Numbered from the stretch's first letter, positions 37,572 through 47,108 are shown. The stretch: DNA of 64,000 nucleotides from Myroides odoratus (GCF_001549985.1 NZ_LROZ01000007.1:1-64000), one strand, 5' to 3'. The notes: generated from the sequence alone by a model not told the origin. A program made the numbers and translations.

Positions 37572-39098
37572 TTATTCCCATTCAATTGTTGCAGGTGGCT
37601 TAGAACTGATATCATATACCACTCTGTTTACCCCTTTTACTTTATTGATGATTTTATTTGAAATCTCCATTAAGAACTCATAAGGTAAGTGTACCCAATC
37701 TGCTGTCATACCATCTGTAGAAGCAACTGCACGTAGCGCTACTACTTTTTCGTATGTTCTTTCATCTCCCATTACTCCTACTGAGTTTACTGGCAACAAG
37801 ATTGCTCCTGCTTGCCAAACTGAATTGTATAATCCGTGTTCTTTTAATCCATTGATAAAGATAGCATCCACTTCTTGTAATAAACTTACTTTCTCTGGTG
37901 TAATATCTCCTAAGATACGGATCGCTAAACCTGGACCTGGGAATGGGTGACGACCTAATAATTCAGGATCAATTCCCAAAGAAGCTCCTACTCGACGTAC
38001 TTCATCTTTGAATAGCATACGCAAAGGTTCTACTATTTTCAACTTCATGAAATCTGGTAATCCACCAACATTGTGGTGTGATTTAATCGTAGCTGAAGGT
38101 CCTTTTACAGAGATTGATTCAATTACATCTGGATAGATAGTCCCTTGTCCTAAGAATGTCGCATCTTGAATCAATTTTGATTCATCATCAAATACTTCGA
38201 TGAACACGCGTCCAATTGTCTTGCGTTTTGTTTCAGGATCATCTTGTCCTGCTAAAGCATCCATAAAACGTTGAGAAGCATCTACTCCTTTTACGTTTAA
38301 TCCCATTCCTTCATATTGCTTCAATACGTTAGCAAATTCGTTTTTACGCAATAATCCGTTATTTACAAAAATACAGTGTAAGTTATCTCCAATTGCTTTA
38401 CTTAATAAAACAGCAGCAACGGTAGAGTCAACCCCTCCAGAAAGAGCTAAAACTACTTTTTCATCTCCTACTTTAGCACGTAAATCAGCTATTGTTTCAT
38501 CTACAAAAGAGGCAGGAGTAAAGTCTTGTTTTACGCCAGCGATATCTACTAAGAAGTTTTTCAATAGTTGAGCACCATCTGTTGAGTGGTATACTTCAGG
38601 GTGGAATTGAATCGCATACGTTTGCTCTCCTTCAATTTTATAAGCCGCATTGGTAACATCAGCAGTACTTGCCAATAAAACAGCATTAGTAGGTAATACT
38701 TTAATGGTATCACTGTGGCTCATCCACACTTGACTGTTTTGTGGAATATCTTTTAAGAAAGGATCCTCAGCAATAAAAGCAAGATTTGCTCTTCCGTATT
38801 CACGTGTATCTGATGGAGCTACTTCTCCACCGAAGAAATGAGCTAAATACTGCGCACCATAACACACGGCTAATAAAGGCATTTTACCTTTAATCTGAGC
38901 AAGGTCTGGATGTAAAGCTTCCTGTGAACGAACAGAATAAGGACTTCCTGATAAAATTACCGCATTATACGCTGATAAATCCTCGGGTAAAGCATTATAA
39001 GGCAGGATTTCGCAGAATATATTTAATTCTCGAACCCTTCTCGCAATTAACTGTGTGTATTGCGAACCAAAATCTAAAATAAGTACATTGTGTTGCAT
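37572..39098 (-). CDS. guaA: GMP synthase (glutamine-hydrolysing)
   Basis: A 508-residue enzyme from the ATG at 39098 ([20 protein letters not shown]). It converts XMP to GMP using glutamine and ATP. The amidotransferase half has the nucleophile Cys79 in [10 protein letters not shown] and His166/Glu168 in QFHPEVY. The ATP pyrophosphatase half has the P-loop LSGGVDST (residues 219-226), and the dimerisation domain ends in [11 protein letters not shown]. All key residues are present. Confidence 0.98.
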   Translation of the reverse strand: MQHNVLILDFGSQYTQLIARRVRELNIFCEILPYNALPEDLSAYNAVILSGSPYSVRSQEALHPDLAQIKGKMPLLAVCYGAQYLAHFFGGEVAPSDTREYGRANLAFIAEDPFLKDIPQNSQVWMSHSDTIKVLPTNAVLLASTADVTNAAYKIEGEQTYAIQFHPEVYHSTDGAQLLKNFLVDIAGVKQDFTPASFVDETIADLRAKVGDEKVVLALSGGVDSTVAAVLLSKAIGDNLHCIFVNNGLLRKNEFANVLKQYEGMGLNVKGVDASQRFMDALAGQDDPETKRKTIGRVFIEVFDDESKLIQDATFLGQGTIYPDVIESISVKGPSATIKSHHNVGGLPDFMKLKIVEPLRMLFKDEVRRVGASLGIDPELLGRHPFPGPGLAIRILGDITPEKVSLLQEVDAIFINGLKEHGLYNSVWQAGAILLPVNSVGVMGDERTYEKVVALRAVASTDGMTADWVHLPYEFLMEISNKIINKVKGVNRVVYDISSKPPATIEWE

Positions 39099-39282
39099 AT
39101 GCAAAAATAGATATTTCACACAGACTACAAAAAAGTTTTACTGCATTTTTTTTATTGCTAAATTCTCAGCATTACGTCTTAATAAAACAAAAGACTTAAA
39201 TATTTTCACATTCCCATAAATAAAATACTTAAAAAACACGCAAAAATTATTTTACATCGTGCGAACTCACTTGATCTTTACT

Positions 39283-39290
39283 TATATTTG
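39283..39290 (+). promoter_or_regulatory. Candidate -7 box of gltS
   Basis: TATATTTG, a full TAnnTTTG match, 60 nt upstream of the ATG at 39351. Confidence 0.45.
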
Positions 39291-39350
39291 TGCATCAAGT
39301 ATCCTTGTTTCCCTTACGAACAGGAGGAAAAAAACTTAAATATATTCAAT

Positions 39351-40556
39351 ATGGATTTTGGAATTTACGAAACCTTAATGTTAGCTTGTTTTGTTCTATT
39401 ACTGGGACATTTTATTGTATCAAAAGTCAACTGGCTACAAAAGTATAATATTCCAGAACCCGTAGTCGGTGGCTTCCTTATCGCCCTATTTACTTGGGGA
39501 GCTCATTCTTTTTTAGGAACTGATTTTACTTTTAATGAAGCCATTCAACAGAGCATGATGCTTGTCTTCTTCTCTTCTATTGGATTAAATGCTGATTTTT
39601 CTAAATTACTACAAGGAGGGAAATCACTCGTTATTTTTCTTGTCATTGCCGCATTATTTATCGTTTGTCAAAATTCCTTAGGGGTGCTTTTAGCGAAGGT
39701 ACTTAACTTGGATTTGAGATTTGGTTTGATTGCTGGTTCAATTACCCTTACTGGAGGACATGGTACAGCGGGTGCTTGGGCAGATGATTTTGCCGTGAGC
39801 GGAAATCCTCTTTTAGGAGCCAAAGAAATCGGAATGGCTTGTGCTACGTTCGGTTTAATTTTTGGTGGCTCTATTGGTGGCCCTTTAGCTTACCGCCTAT
39901 TGAAGAAAAACAATTACAAAGAAGTTGATCCAGCAACTATTGAAAAGCAAGAGGAAGCACAGGATATTACCAAATCCAAAAACTTCTCTCCTATTAGCTA
40001 TACTACCATGATGCATACAGTAACCATGATGGCTATTTGTTTGGTTTTAGGGCAATGGTTAGCGGATTGGAATGCGAAATATTCATTCAAATTACCAACC
40101 TTTGTTTGGTGTTTGTTCATCGGATTACTTATTCGAAATAGTTTAACGTATATCTTTAAATATAAAGTACACAGCAGAAATATTGATGTTGTAGGAAATA
40201 CAGGTCTTTCTATCTTTTTAGCTTGTGCTTTAATGTCACTAAAACTATGGCTAATTGTTGATTTAGCACTGCCTATTTTACTTATTCTCTTATTCCAGGT
40301 AGCACTAATGCTATTTTTTGCTGCTTATGTTACCTACCGCTGGATGGGGAAAGATTATGATGCAATTGTATTAAGTGCTGGACACTGTGGCTTTGGACTA
40401 GGTGCTACGGCTACGGCTGTTGCTAATATTCAAGCAGTAACCAATCGTTTTGGTCCTTCTTATAAGGCATTCTTAATTATTCCTTTAGTAGGAGCTTTCT
40501 TTATTGATATCATCAATGCATTGATTTTGAATATCTTTTTGACGTTTATATCTTAG
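39351..40556 (+). CDS. gltS: Sodium/glutamate symporter
   Basis: A 401-residue membrane protein from the ATG at 39351 (MDFGIYETLMLACFVLLLGH); the longer frame to 39288 adds codons without membrane character. It has two inverted halves. The first has the loop LTGGHGTAGAWADDFA and the second SAGHCGFGLGATATAVANIQ, the re-entrant loops of the ESS/GltS family that form the sodium and glutamate sites. It takes up glutamate with sodium. The 3' end runs into a low-complexity repeat. Confidence 0.95.
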   Translation: MDFGIYETLMLACFVLLLGHFIVSKVNWLQKYNIPEPVVGGFLIALFTWGAHSFLGTDFTFNEAIQQSMMLVFFSSIGLNADFSKLLQGGKSLVIFLVIAALFIVCQNSLGVLLAKVLNLDLRFGLIAGSITLTGGHGTAGAWADDFAVSGNPLLGAKEIGMACATFGLIFGGSIGGPLAYRLLKKNNYKEVDPATIEKQEEAQDITKSKNFSPISYTTMMHTVTMMAICLVLGQWLADWNAKYSFKLPTFVWCLFIGLLIRNSLTYIFKYKVHSRNIDVVGNTGLSIFLACALMSLKLWLIVDLALPILLILLFQVALMLFFAAYVTYRWMGKDYDAIVLSAGHCGFGLGATATAVANIQAVTNRFGPSYKAFLIIPLVGAFFIDIINALILNIFLTFIS

Positions 40557-41092
40557 GGGTTATGATGAGGCGATGAGATGTTGAGATGATGAGGCGATGA
40601 GATGTTGAGACGATGAGACGATGAGGCGATGAGGCGATGAGATGATGAGGGTTAGGCGTGAGCAACCTCACAAGTCGACACTGCCTCACCAATCTCACCT
40701 TCTCATCGCCTAGCCACTTCACAAAGAGCAAACCTCACAAAGCACAACGTATTATGGACTCGGAGGATGCGACCCCTCCTTTTGTCGGGGTGACATACTG
40801 GGTGTAGATACAAGATAATGAGATGATGAGAGTTAGGCGTGAACAACCTCACAAGTCGACACTACCTCACCAATCGCACCCTCTCATCGCCTCACCACTT
40901 CACAAAGAGCAAACCTAACAAAAAGCAAACCTCACCAATCTCACCCCCTCACCCCCTCACCATTTCACCATTTCACAAAGAACAAACCTAACAAAAAGCA
41001 AACCTCACCAATCTCACCCCCTCACCCCCTCACCATTTCACCATTTCACCATTTCACAAAGAACAAAGAACAACCCTCAAAAAAATATCTCT
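40556..41092. repeat. Low-complexity ATGAGGCG/CTCACC repeats plus a short-form dispersed repeat
   Basis: From the gltS stop, GATGAGGCGATGAGATGTTG units repeat to about 40650. Complementary-sense text (CTCACCAATCTCACCCCCTC, CACAAAGAGCAAACCTC) follows to 41062. A duplicated ~60-bp block is seen at 40918-40985 and 40986-41060. At 40762-40808 there is a copy of the short dispersed repeat. No gene was found before the ORF at 41093. Confidence 0.75.
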
Positions 41093-41248
41093 ATGTATCG
41101 TATTCTAGCTATTGTCGTCATCTTATTAGGAATCTACATGATTTTTCTAGGAGTTAAAGCGAGTATGCAACCTCCTTTAATCACAGGGATTGGTTTTATT
41201 CTTATAGGAGTATTATTCTTAATGAACAAATCAAAACACGGAAAATAG
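41093..41248 (+). CDS. Very small membrane protein, 51 residues
   Basis: An ATG-to-TAG frame encoding MYRILAIVVILLGIYMIFLG and then a second hydrophobic segment, ITGIGFILIGVLFLM, ending in the charged tail NKSKHGK. Two membrane segments with a short loop. It directly follows repeat DNA and is followed by a strong terminator, which supports that it is transcribed. Function is unknown. Confidence 0.6.
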   Translation: MYRILAIVVILLGIYMIFLGVKASMQPPLITGIGFILIGVLFLMNKSKHGK

Positions 41249-41254
41249 ATGAAC

Positions 41255-41289
41255 AAAAAAACCAACCCTTTTGAGGTTGGTTTTTTTTA
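41255..41289. terminator. Terminator after the 51-residue membrane protein
   Basis: AAACCAACC and GGTTGGTTT form a strong stem with T runs on both strands, so it can also serve the convergent aldolase gene at 41327. Confidence 0.85.
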
Positions 41290-41326
41290 GTTTGTATGTT
41301 TGTAAATAAGTTTTGTATTGTAAAGG

Positions 41327-41983
41327 TTATTGATTCCCTTTTGCGTAATCCGCTAAAAATTGAGCTAATCCGTTATCTGTTAAAGGGTGTTTCAACAATC
41401 CTAAAATAGCAGATAAAGGACCTGTCATTACATCAGCTCCGATTTTTGCACAATTCACAATGTGCATTGTATGACGAACTGAAGCAGCTAAAATTTGTGT
41501 TTCATATCCGTAGTTATCATAAATCTGACGAATTTCTTCGATAAGCACTAACCCATCTGTTGAAATATCATCCAAACGACCAATAAAAGGAGAAACGTAA
41601 GTAGCTCCTGCTTTAGCAGCTAATAAAGCTTGACCAGCAGAGAATACTAAAGTAACGTTTGTTTTAATACCTTTTGATGAAAAGTATTTACAAGCTTTTA
41701 CCCCTTCTTTTGTCATTGGTAATTTTACCACGATTTGTGGGTGTAAAGCTGCAAGCTCTTCTCCTTCTTTAATCATTCCTTCGTAATCTACTGAAATTAC
41801 TTCAGCACTAACATCACCTTCTACAATTTCGCAAATCGCTTTGTAGTGGTTTAAAATGTTTGCTGCACCTGTAATTCCCTCTTTAGCCATTAGTGAAGGA
41901 TTGGTCGTCACTCCATCTAATACCCCCAGTGCTTCTGCTTCCTTAATTTGATCTAAGTTAGCGGTGTCAATAAAAAACTTCAT
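41327..41983 (-). CDS. fsa: Transaldolase-like fructose-6-phosphate aldolase
   Basis: A 218-residue protein of the short transaldolase/FSA subfamily. It opens [20 protein letters not shown] and has [12 protein letters not shown]. The Schiff-base lysine is Lys87 in [10 protein letters not shown]. The ring of strands continues with [20 protein letters not shown] and SPFIGRLDD. Whether it acts as a transaldolase or as an aldolase cannot be decided from sequence. A TATTTTTG box lies 35 nt upstream. Confidence 0.9.
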   Translation of the reverse strand: MKFFIDTANLDQIKEAEALGVLDGVTTNPSLMAKEGITGAANILNHYKAICEIVEGDVSAEVISVDYEGMIKEGEELAALHPQIVVKLPMTKEGVKACKYFSSKGIKTNVTLVFSAGQALLAAKAGATYVSPFIGRLDDISTDGLVLIEEIRQIYDNYGYETQILAASVRHTMHIVNCAKIGADVMTGPLSAILGLLKHPLTDNGLAQFLADYAKGNQ

Positions 41984-42017
41984 AATTTTAAAACTTAAAA
42001 TTTGTTATGTTGTGTGT

Positions 42018-42025
42018 CAAAAATA
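42018..42025 (-). promoter_or_regulatory. Candidate -7 box of the aldolase gene
   Basis: TATTTTTG on the minus strand, a TAnnTTTG match about 35 nt upstream of the ATG. Confidence 0.45.
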
Positions 42026-42065
42026 CAATATTAATTTCCGTTTCCGGCATCCTTACTCTTCTTTT

Positions 42066-42875
42066 TTACCCTTTAATTTTATAGTGGTTCATCAAGAGCT
42101 TTTCATAGGTTTTACCAGGGAGAATCTTTTTCAAAAACAACGAGAATTTCTGCATTGGTGCTCCAATTACATAACGCACTTTCGGTTTGGGAGTTTGGAT
42201 AATTTTGTAAATCGCTTGTGCCATTTCAATAGGGTCTCCTCCATCATCAACATGTTCATTCATCATCTCCAACGACATTTTATACACCTCTTCATAAGGT
42301 GATTTTTCAATCACAGGTGCGTGATAACGCCCTGCTGCAATATTCGTAGCAAAATCCCCTGGCGCTACATTAGTCACCTCAATACCAAACGGTTTCAACT
42401 CCATACGCAAGGATTCTGTAATCAATTCTAGTGCCCCTTTAGAGGAAGAATAATAGCCACGGAAAGGCAATCCCATATACCCTGCGATAGATGTTACATT
42501 AATAATCAATCCTGTCTTTTGCTTGCGCATGGTTGGTAAAGCTGCTTTGATAACCGCAATAGGTCCGAATACATTGGTTTGAAAATTATTAACAATTTCA
42601 GCAGTAGGCACCTCTTCAATTGCTCCAGTAATTCCAACACCTGCATTGTTAATCAGAATATCCAAGCGCCCTTCTTGCTCTACTACAGTTCGAATAGCTT
42701 TCGCAATACTAGCTTCATCGCGAACATCTAATTGCACTAGAGGGAACACAGAAGTCGTTACACGCTCTGGATTTCTACTAGTTCCATATACTTTGTATCC
42801 TTTTTCATGTAAAAAGTTACCAATCGATTTACCGATCCCAGATGATCCTCCTGTAATAAAAACTACCTTCGTCAT
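42066..42875 (-). CDS. Short-chain dehydrogenase/reductase
   Basis: A 269-residue classical SDR. The cofactor motif is FITGGSSGIGKSIG near the N-terminus, DILINNAGVG is in the middle, the catalytic Ser lies in NVTSIAGYMG, and the Tyr/Lys pair is in YYSSSKGALELI. The substrate is unknown. It is oriented towards the aldolase gene with 82 bp between them, and a TATATTTG box lies about 20 nt upstream of its own start. Confidence 0.92.
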   Translation of the reverse strand: MTKVVFITGGSSGIGKSIGNFLHEKGYKVYGTSRNPERVTTSVFPLVQLDVRDEASIAKAIRTVVEQEGRLDILINNAGVGITGAIEEVPTAEIVNNFQTNVFGPIAVIKAALPTMRKQKTGLIINVTSIAGYMGLPFRGYYSSSKGALELITESLRMELKPFGIEVTNVAPGDFATNIAAGRYHAPVIEKSPYEEVYKMSLEMMNEHVDDGGDPIEMAQAIYKIIQTPKPKVRYVIGAPMQKFSLFLKKILPGKTYEKLLMNHYKIKG

Positions 42876-42894
42876 GTTTTTGCTTTGTTTTCAA

Positions 42895-42902
42895 CAAATA
42901 TA
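42895..42902 (-). promoter_or_regulatory. Candidate -7 box of the SDR gene
   Basis: TATATTTG on the minus strand, a TAnnTTTG match 19 nt before the ATG. Confidence 0.45.
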
Positions 42903-42989
42903 GCACAACTAATAAAAAAGACAATTGGAAGTCGTCTTTTAAAAAGAAAGGGAATCACAGAAGATGTCTATACAACAGAAAATAATTAG

Positions 42990-42997
42990 TATTTTTG
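42990..42997 (+). promoter_or_regulatory. Candidate -7 box of the M28 peptidase gene
   Basis: TATTTTTG, a TAnnTTTG match, 38 nt upstream of the ATG at 43036. Confidence 0.45.
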
Positions 42998-43035
42998 AAC
43001 ACTTGTGATCCAATACTTATCCTATCGAATATCCT

Positions 43036-44058
43036 ATGAAAAAATATAGTATCCTAGTTACCCTTAGTGCCTTGTCGTTGGGCTTCGTTCAATGCCAATC
43101 CCCACAAACCGTGGTACAAAGCCCTCCTACATTAACGGAAGAGGCTTATTTTAAGCGCATCTCTTCTGATTCAATTCAGAAAAGTTTATTGGTTTTAACG
43201 GCAGATAGTTTAGAAGGGCGTCGTACAGGTGAACCTGGTCAAAAAAAAGCTGCTCACTATTTGGCGAATTACTATAAAAAACTGGGGATTGGAATGCCTC
43301 CACAGACTACGAGTTATTTTCAACCGATTCCTGCCTCATTTATGACCAACTGGCAAATGCGATTAAAAGATAGTGAAAATGTTTGGGCGTATATTGAAGG
43401 AAGTGAAAAACCAGAAGAAGTTTTGGTCCTTTCTGCTCATTTTGATCACATGGGTATTTTGCTAAACAAAATTTACTATGGCGCAGATGACAATGGTTCA
43501 GGTACTTCTGCAGTAATGGAAATTGCACGTGTTTTTCAATCCTTAGTAAAAGAAGGCATTAGACCTAAACGCTCCATCTTATTTCTCCATCTTACAGGGG
43601 AAGAATTTGGTTTATTTGGTTCTAAATTTTACACAGAAAACCCACCTATTCCATTGGCCAACACCATTGCCAATTTAAACATTGACATGATTGGAAGACG
43701 AAGCCCTGAACATCCTTCAGCAGATGATTATATCTTTTTAGTAGGGTCCGATAAATTAAGTCAGGATTTACATGATACGGCAGAAAAAGCCAATGCGGAA
43801 TCGGTACAATTAATTTTGGATTACACCTTTAATAACGATAATGATCCACAGCGAATTTACTATCGATCTGATCATTACAATTTTGCTAAAAACAATATTC
43901 CGGCGATCTTTTTTTACAATGGTACGCATGATGACTATCACCTACCCTCTGATACGTTTGATAAAATAGATTTTCCTATTCTAACCAAAAGAACCCAATT
44001 TATATTTGAAACTGCTTGGAAATTAGCTAATGGAGCAAACAGACCTCAACTCAACTAA
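43036..44058 (+). CDS. M28 family zinc peptidase, exported
   Basis: A 340-residue protein with an export signal (KYSILVTLSALSLGFVQCQS; the cysteine could be lipidated, although FVQC is a weak lipobox). The metal and catalytic residues of M28 peptidases are visible: LSAHFDHMG (His, Asp), YGADDNGSGTSAVMEIA (Asp), HLTGEEFGLFGS (Glu pair), NIDMIGR (Asp) and YYRSDHYNF (His). It is likely a periplasmic or surface aminopeptidase. The start of a small membrane protein gene overlaps its 3' end by 29 bp. Confidence 0.92.
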   Translation: MKKYSILVTLSALSLGFVQCQSPQTVVQSPPTLTEEAYFKRISSDSIQKSLLVLTADSLEGRRTGEPGQKKAAHYLANYYKKLGIGMPPQTTSYFQPIPASFMTNWQMRLKDSENVWAYIEGSEKPEEVLVLSAHFDHMGILLNKIYYGADDNGSGTSAVMEIARVFQSLVKEGIRPKRSILFLHLTGEEFGLFGSKFYTENPPIPLANTIANLNIDMIGRRSPEHPSADDYIFLVGSDKLSQDLHDTAEKANAESVQLILDYTFNNDNDPQRIYYRSDHYNFAKNNIPAIFFYNGTHDDYHLPSDTFDKIDFPILTKRTQFIFETAWKLANGANRPQLN

Positions 44059-44347
44059 AAATAGAATAAAATGGGCTAAAATCGTTGATATTTCGATTTT
44101 CGTCCTTTGTTTTGTTCATTTAATCCTGTGGATTATTCGCGCTTCCTATATCACGGGTTCCCATACAGGACCATGGGCAACCTGGGTATACAATCATTTG
44201 TATACTTCCATGTATTATGCGCTATATGCACTTCCTATTGCCTTGGGATTTAGCGTGATAAACCGCAAACTATCAGTAGATTCTTTTGCTTTTCTATCCC
44301 TTAAGTCATTGGTTATTACGTATATTTTGATTTTTATTTTGCGATGA
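44030..44347 (+). CDS. Small membrane protein of unknown function
   Basis: A 105-residue protein with three hydrophobic segments (DISIFVLCFVHLILWIIRA; MYYALYALPIALGFSVI; LKSLVITYILIFIL) joined by short loops with GSHTGPWATWVYNH. No family was recognised. It begins inside the M28 peptidase gene (29-bp overlap), so coupled expression is likely. Its 3' end leads straight into repeat DNA. Confidence 0.75.
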   Translation: MEQTDLNSTKNRIKWAKIVDISIFVLCFVHLILWIIRASYITGSHTGPWATWVYNHLYTSMYYALYALPIALGFSVINRKLSVDSFAFLSLKSLVITYILIFILR

Positions 44348-44643
44348 AATCGGAACGCAGTGAAGATTCATCTAACACCAAAGCCAATATAAAGTAGGTG
44401 AGATAGATGGTGAGAGGATGAGATGGTGAGATGGTGTGGCGATGTGAGGTGAGAGGGTGAAATCGAAACGTAGTGAAGATTCATCGAACACCAAAACCAA
44501 TATAAAATAGGTGAGATAGATGGTGAGATGGTGTGGCGATGTAAGAAGGTGTGGCGATGAGGCGATGAGTGTCCGAACAACTGGGCACCGTAAACTGTAC
44601 ACCGTAAACCGTATACTGTAAACTGTAAACCGTAAACCGTATA
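44345..44643. repeat. Repeat-filled spacer: two reverse long-form repeats plus low-complexity text
   Basis: Two reverse-oriented partial copies of the long dispersed repeat lie at 44345-44406 and 44458-44519 (GAAGATTCATCGAACACC, then AATATAAAATAGGTGAGAT). Low-complexity GAGATGGTGAGATGGTGTGG units sit after each, and 44584-44643 is a tandem of CCGTAAACTGTA/CCGTATACTGTA units reaching the kptA stop. Confidence 0.8.
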
Positions 44644-45186
44644 CTATTTAGAAATATACTTCCTATCGATATAATCGGTCAACCAAACACCATTTGCAGA
44701 ACAGAAAAACAACACACCATCTTCTTGCATTTTCCCTGCTAAAATCGTTAATACAACAACTCGTCCATGACGGGAGCCAACGGCAATTGCGGTTTCTTTA
44801 TCTCGACTCAAATGTACATGTTGGCGATTCATTTTTTTGATTCCTTCTTGGTAAATGGAAGGCAAAAAACGATCGGCTGTTCCATGGTACAAGTATACTG
44901 GTGGCACTTGTGGAGTAAATTCTAAATCCACCACAATCGAATGCCCTTGATTGGCGCGTATTTTCGTTTGATCCTCATTCAAAGAATATCTTTTCTTTGT
45001 ATTAGTTGCTACAATTTCATCTAATTCTTTTCGGGTAAAGGATACGCGGTGCTTGCCACATTTCTGAATTAATTCATCAATATTTGCCCAGCCATTCGCA
45101 TCCAGTTGAATTCCTATTTTACTAGGTTCATGACGCAAAATCAAAGACAAAAACTTCCCTATACTTTTCTTCCTAGCTTCTTCCAT
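44644..45186 (-). CDS. kptA: RNA 2'-phosphotransferase
   Basis: A 180-residue Tpt1/KptA family enzyme. The N-terminal winged-helix-like part has KFLSLILRHEPSKIGIQLD and the C-terminal part has LYHGTADRFLPSIYQEGI, HVHLSRDKETAIAVGSRHG and the final VLFFCSANGVWLTDYI. In eukaryotes the family removes a splice-junction 2'-phosphate from tRNA using NAD; in bacteria the natural role is not settled. The ATG directly follows the TAA of the SMI1/HEAT gene (TAAATG), so the two are coupled. Confidence 0.92.
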   Translation of the reverse strand: MEEARKKSIGKFLSLILRHEPSKIGIQLDANGWANIDELIQKCGKHRVSFTRKELDEIVATNTKKRYSLNEDQTKIRANQGHSIVVDLEFTPQVPPVYLYHGTADRFLPSIYQEGIKKMNRQHVHLSRDKETAIAVGSRHGRVVVLTILAGKMQEDGVLFFCSANGVWLTDYIDRKYISK

Positions 45187-46533
45187 TTAGGCTTGTAAAT
45201 CTTCTACAGTTAATTTCATTTCTTTCAAACGCTGCGTTAGATTAGTCATAATGTAATTCTCTTCCGCACTGTCTTTATACTTGTGGTAAACGGCTTGATA
45301 TACTGGTAGTAAACTTTCATCTATGATCCCTCTTAGCGCTTGTAAACTATACAACACCACATTTTCATTTTCATCTTGTAATGCTTCTTTAAAAGAAACA
45401 ATATAAGCTTCTTTATTTTCTAATTTACCTAGCGTATAAATGGCTTGACTGCGAATTTCAGCCAGTCTTGACGTTAAACCAGGTACAATTAAATGGGCAT
45501 AGTCCGCTGTTGCTTTTATTGCGATATAACTGTAGAAACGATACGTTTCTTCCTCTTCTATTTGATCTTTATGCGCTTCTAATACAGGAAGCCAATATGC
45601 CTCGTTAGCTCCATACCAGTGAATTTGCTGTAAGACAAATAACAAATTCGCCTCCACTTCTTGTTCTAAAAAAGGGATTGCGCGATCAAAAGCTGTTTTC
45701 GCTAAAATCGAAAGCAAGCGTTGTCTTACTACAACTGTTACTTGAGGGATTGTTTGTATTATCCCTTGAAGAATAGGTTCACTTATTTCATTTTTATTGA
45801 TTAATCCATCCAAATATTCTACTTGCTCCTGTTCAGTCGTAGCCATTTGAAAAGCCTCCCATAAATAAGGGCTCGTTCCACCCCTTCTATAGCCAAACCA
45901 TCCAGCCTGCTCTGCGAGTAAATCCCCAGCAATAATTTCATCTAGCCAACGCTCATACCAATCTAAGAAATGAGCTTCATAAGCAAATATAGGTTTGTAA
46001 TCCTCATTGAGGTAAACAATGCGACCTTTATGCGGTCCATTTAAAATCAAACAAGTTGTAATGGCACATCCTTGGGTACCAATGGGTAATAATCCACCAA
46101 ATAAAGGCCCTACAATTGCATCGTAGGCTTCATCAGATAATTCCTCATCATACATCGCCTGCGTTAAAGTTGTCCATGCCTCATCGGTCATATCGGGATG
46201 CAATAGACAAGGATAGCTCAAATAGCGTTTGACATCCCCTGCATTGAGATCTTCTAATCCATCCCCAAAAGGATAAATTCCATAATAAGGGCCAGCAGCA
46301 CTTCCCATATAGGCGTTTTCTGTTGTATTTCCATTTCCTATTTGGGTTACAAAAGCCACATAAGCTTCTGGTAATTCAATCCCACACTTTTGCTCAAAAG
46401 CTGTTATTTCCTGAAAATTGATCCCTATTCCTACTTTATATTCATGCGAATCTGCACCAAATACAACAAAGTCTTCATCGTATTGTTCAATATTCGCTAA
46501 TTTTGCTTTAATTCTACTTAGTTGTATCTCCAC
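45187..46533 (-). CDS. SMI1/KNR4-like protein with HEAT-type repeats
   Basis: A 448-residue cytosolic protein. The N-terminal ~200 residues have the SMI1/KNR4 fold signs (ITAFEQKCGIELPEAYVAFV, GNGNTT, GPYYGIYPFGDG). The C-terminal ~130 residues are helical repeats with IVPGLTSRLAEIRSQAIYTL and SFKEALQDENENVVLYSLQA, of HEAT/PBS-lyase type. The start is GTG at 46533, supported by a strong GGAGG seven bases upstream and the lack of a nearby in-frame ATG. Family members include immunity proteins, but here the neighbours are kptA and hutD. Role unknown. Confidence 0.85.
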   Translation of the reverse strand: MEIQLSRIKAKLANIEQYDEDFVVFGADSHEYKVGIGINFQEITAFEQKCGIELPEAYVAFVTQIGNGNTTENAYMGSAAGPYYGIYPFGDGLEDLNAGDVKRYLSYPCLLHPDMTDEAWTTLTQAMYDEELSDEAYDAIVGPLFGGLLPIGTQGCAITTCLILNGPHKGRIVYLNEDYKPIFAYEAHFLDWYERWLDEIIAGDLLAEQAGWFGYRRGGTSPYLWEAFQMATTEQEQVEYLDGLINKNEISEPILQGIIQTIPQVTVVVRQRLLSILAKTAFDRAIPFLEQEVEANLLFVLQQIHWYGANEAYWLPVLEAHKDQIEEEETYRFYSYIAIKATADYAHLIVPGLTSRLAEIRSQAIYTLGKLENKEAYIVSFKEALQDENENVVLYSLQALRGIIDESLLPVYQAVYHKYKDSAEENYIMTNLTQRLKEMKLTVEDLQA

Positions 46534-46553
46534 TTTACTCCTCCTTCTTTATT

Positions 46554-47108
46554 TTATTTTGGAATCGACCAATAGCCTACAATGGTCTGTTGATTCAATT
46601 CTACTTTTACTGTTCGTTCCTCCTCATTGGTTATCAGAATACAATCCCACGATTGCATTTCAAAAGATTGGGTATTAATCACAACTTCTCCTTTCGCTAA
46701 AGCAAATAATAGAATAAACGATTGATTCGTTTGAAAAGGCTCATGACGCACAGCAACTACCTCATCGACAATAGCATCTTGAAGCATCAAATTAAAATCT
46801 GTACCTTGTGAATAGGACGTAATCGTATCTGTTGATTTAAATGTAAATAGCTCGTGATTTTCATAGTGCTGATCTACTTCATTGATGGTTAAATCCAGCT
46901 TACCATCTAACATCGCCAAATAGCGGTGATACCCTTCAAATTTTGTAAACTCAGAGGGAATAGTTTCAATAGTAGCACTACTAATACGAAATGCAAAATT
47001 TCGATCCCCATATTGGGCTGTTTTAGGATAAATGAAATATTCTCTCGTTTGTCCGCCAGACCATTGGTTAGCTGTCAACGTTTCTTTTTGTATAAATTCA
47101 ATATGCAT
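46554..47108 (-). CDS. HutD/Ves family cupin protein
   Basis: A 184-residue cupin-fold protein with NQWSGGQTREYFIYPK, FAFRISSATIETIPSEFTKF and the C-terminal SWDCILITNEEERTVKVEL. This matches the HutD (Ves) family, linked to histidine use or temperature-dependent expression in other bacteria; no hut genes are nearby. The gap to the SMI1/HEAT gene is 20 bp, so they may share a transcript. Confidence 0.85.
   Translation of the reverse strand: MHIEFIQKETLTANQWSGGQTREYFIYPKTAQYGDRNFAFRISSATIETIPSEFTKFEGYHRYLAMLDGKLDLTINEVDQHYENHELFTFKSTDTITSYSQGTDFNLMLQDAIVDEVVAVRHEPFQTNQSFILLFALAKGEVVINTQSFEMQSWDCILITNEEERTVKVELNQQTIVGYWSIPK

Noticed and set aside
39102..39109. TATTTTTG box as guaA promoter
   Set aside because: It lies only three bases before the guaA ATG, too close unless the mRNA is leaderless.
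40556..41062. Possible CRISPR-like array because of regularly recurring text
   Set aside because: The repeated units are short, imperfect and without unique spacers of constant length, and no cas gene is near.
44368..44602. His/Ser-rich open frames on the minus strand
   Set aside because: They translate the low-complexity CTCACC text in the spacer.
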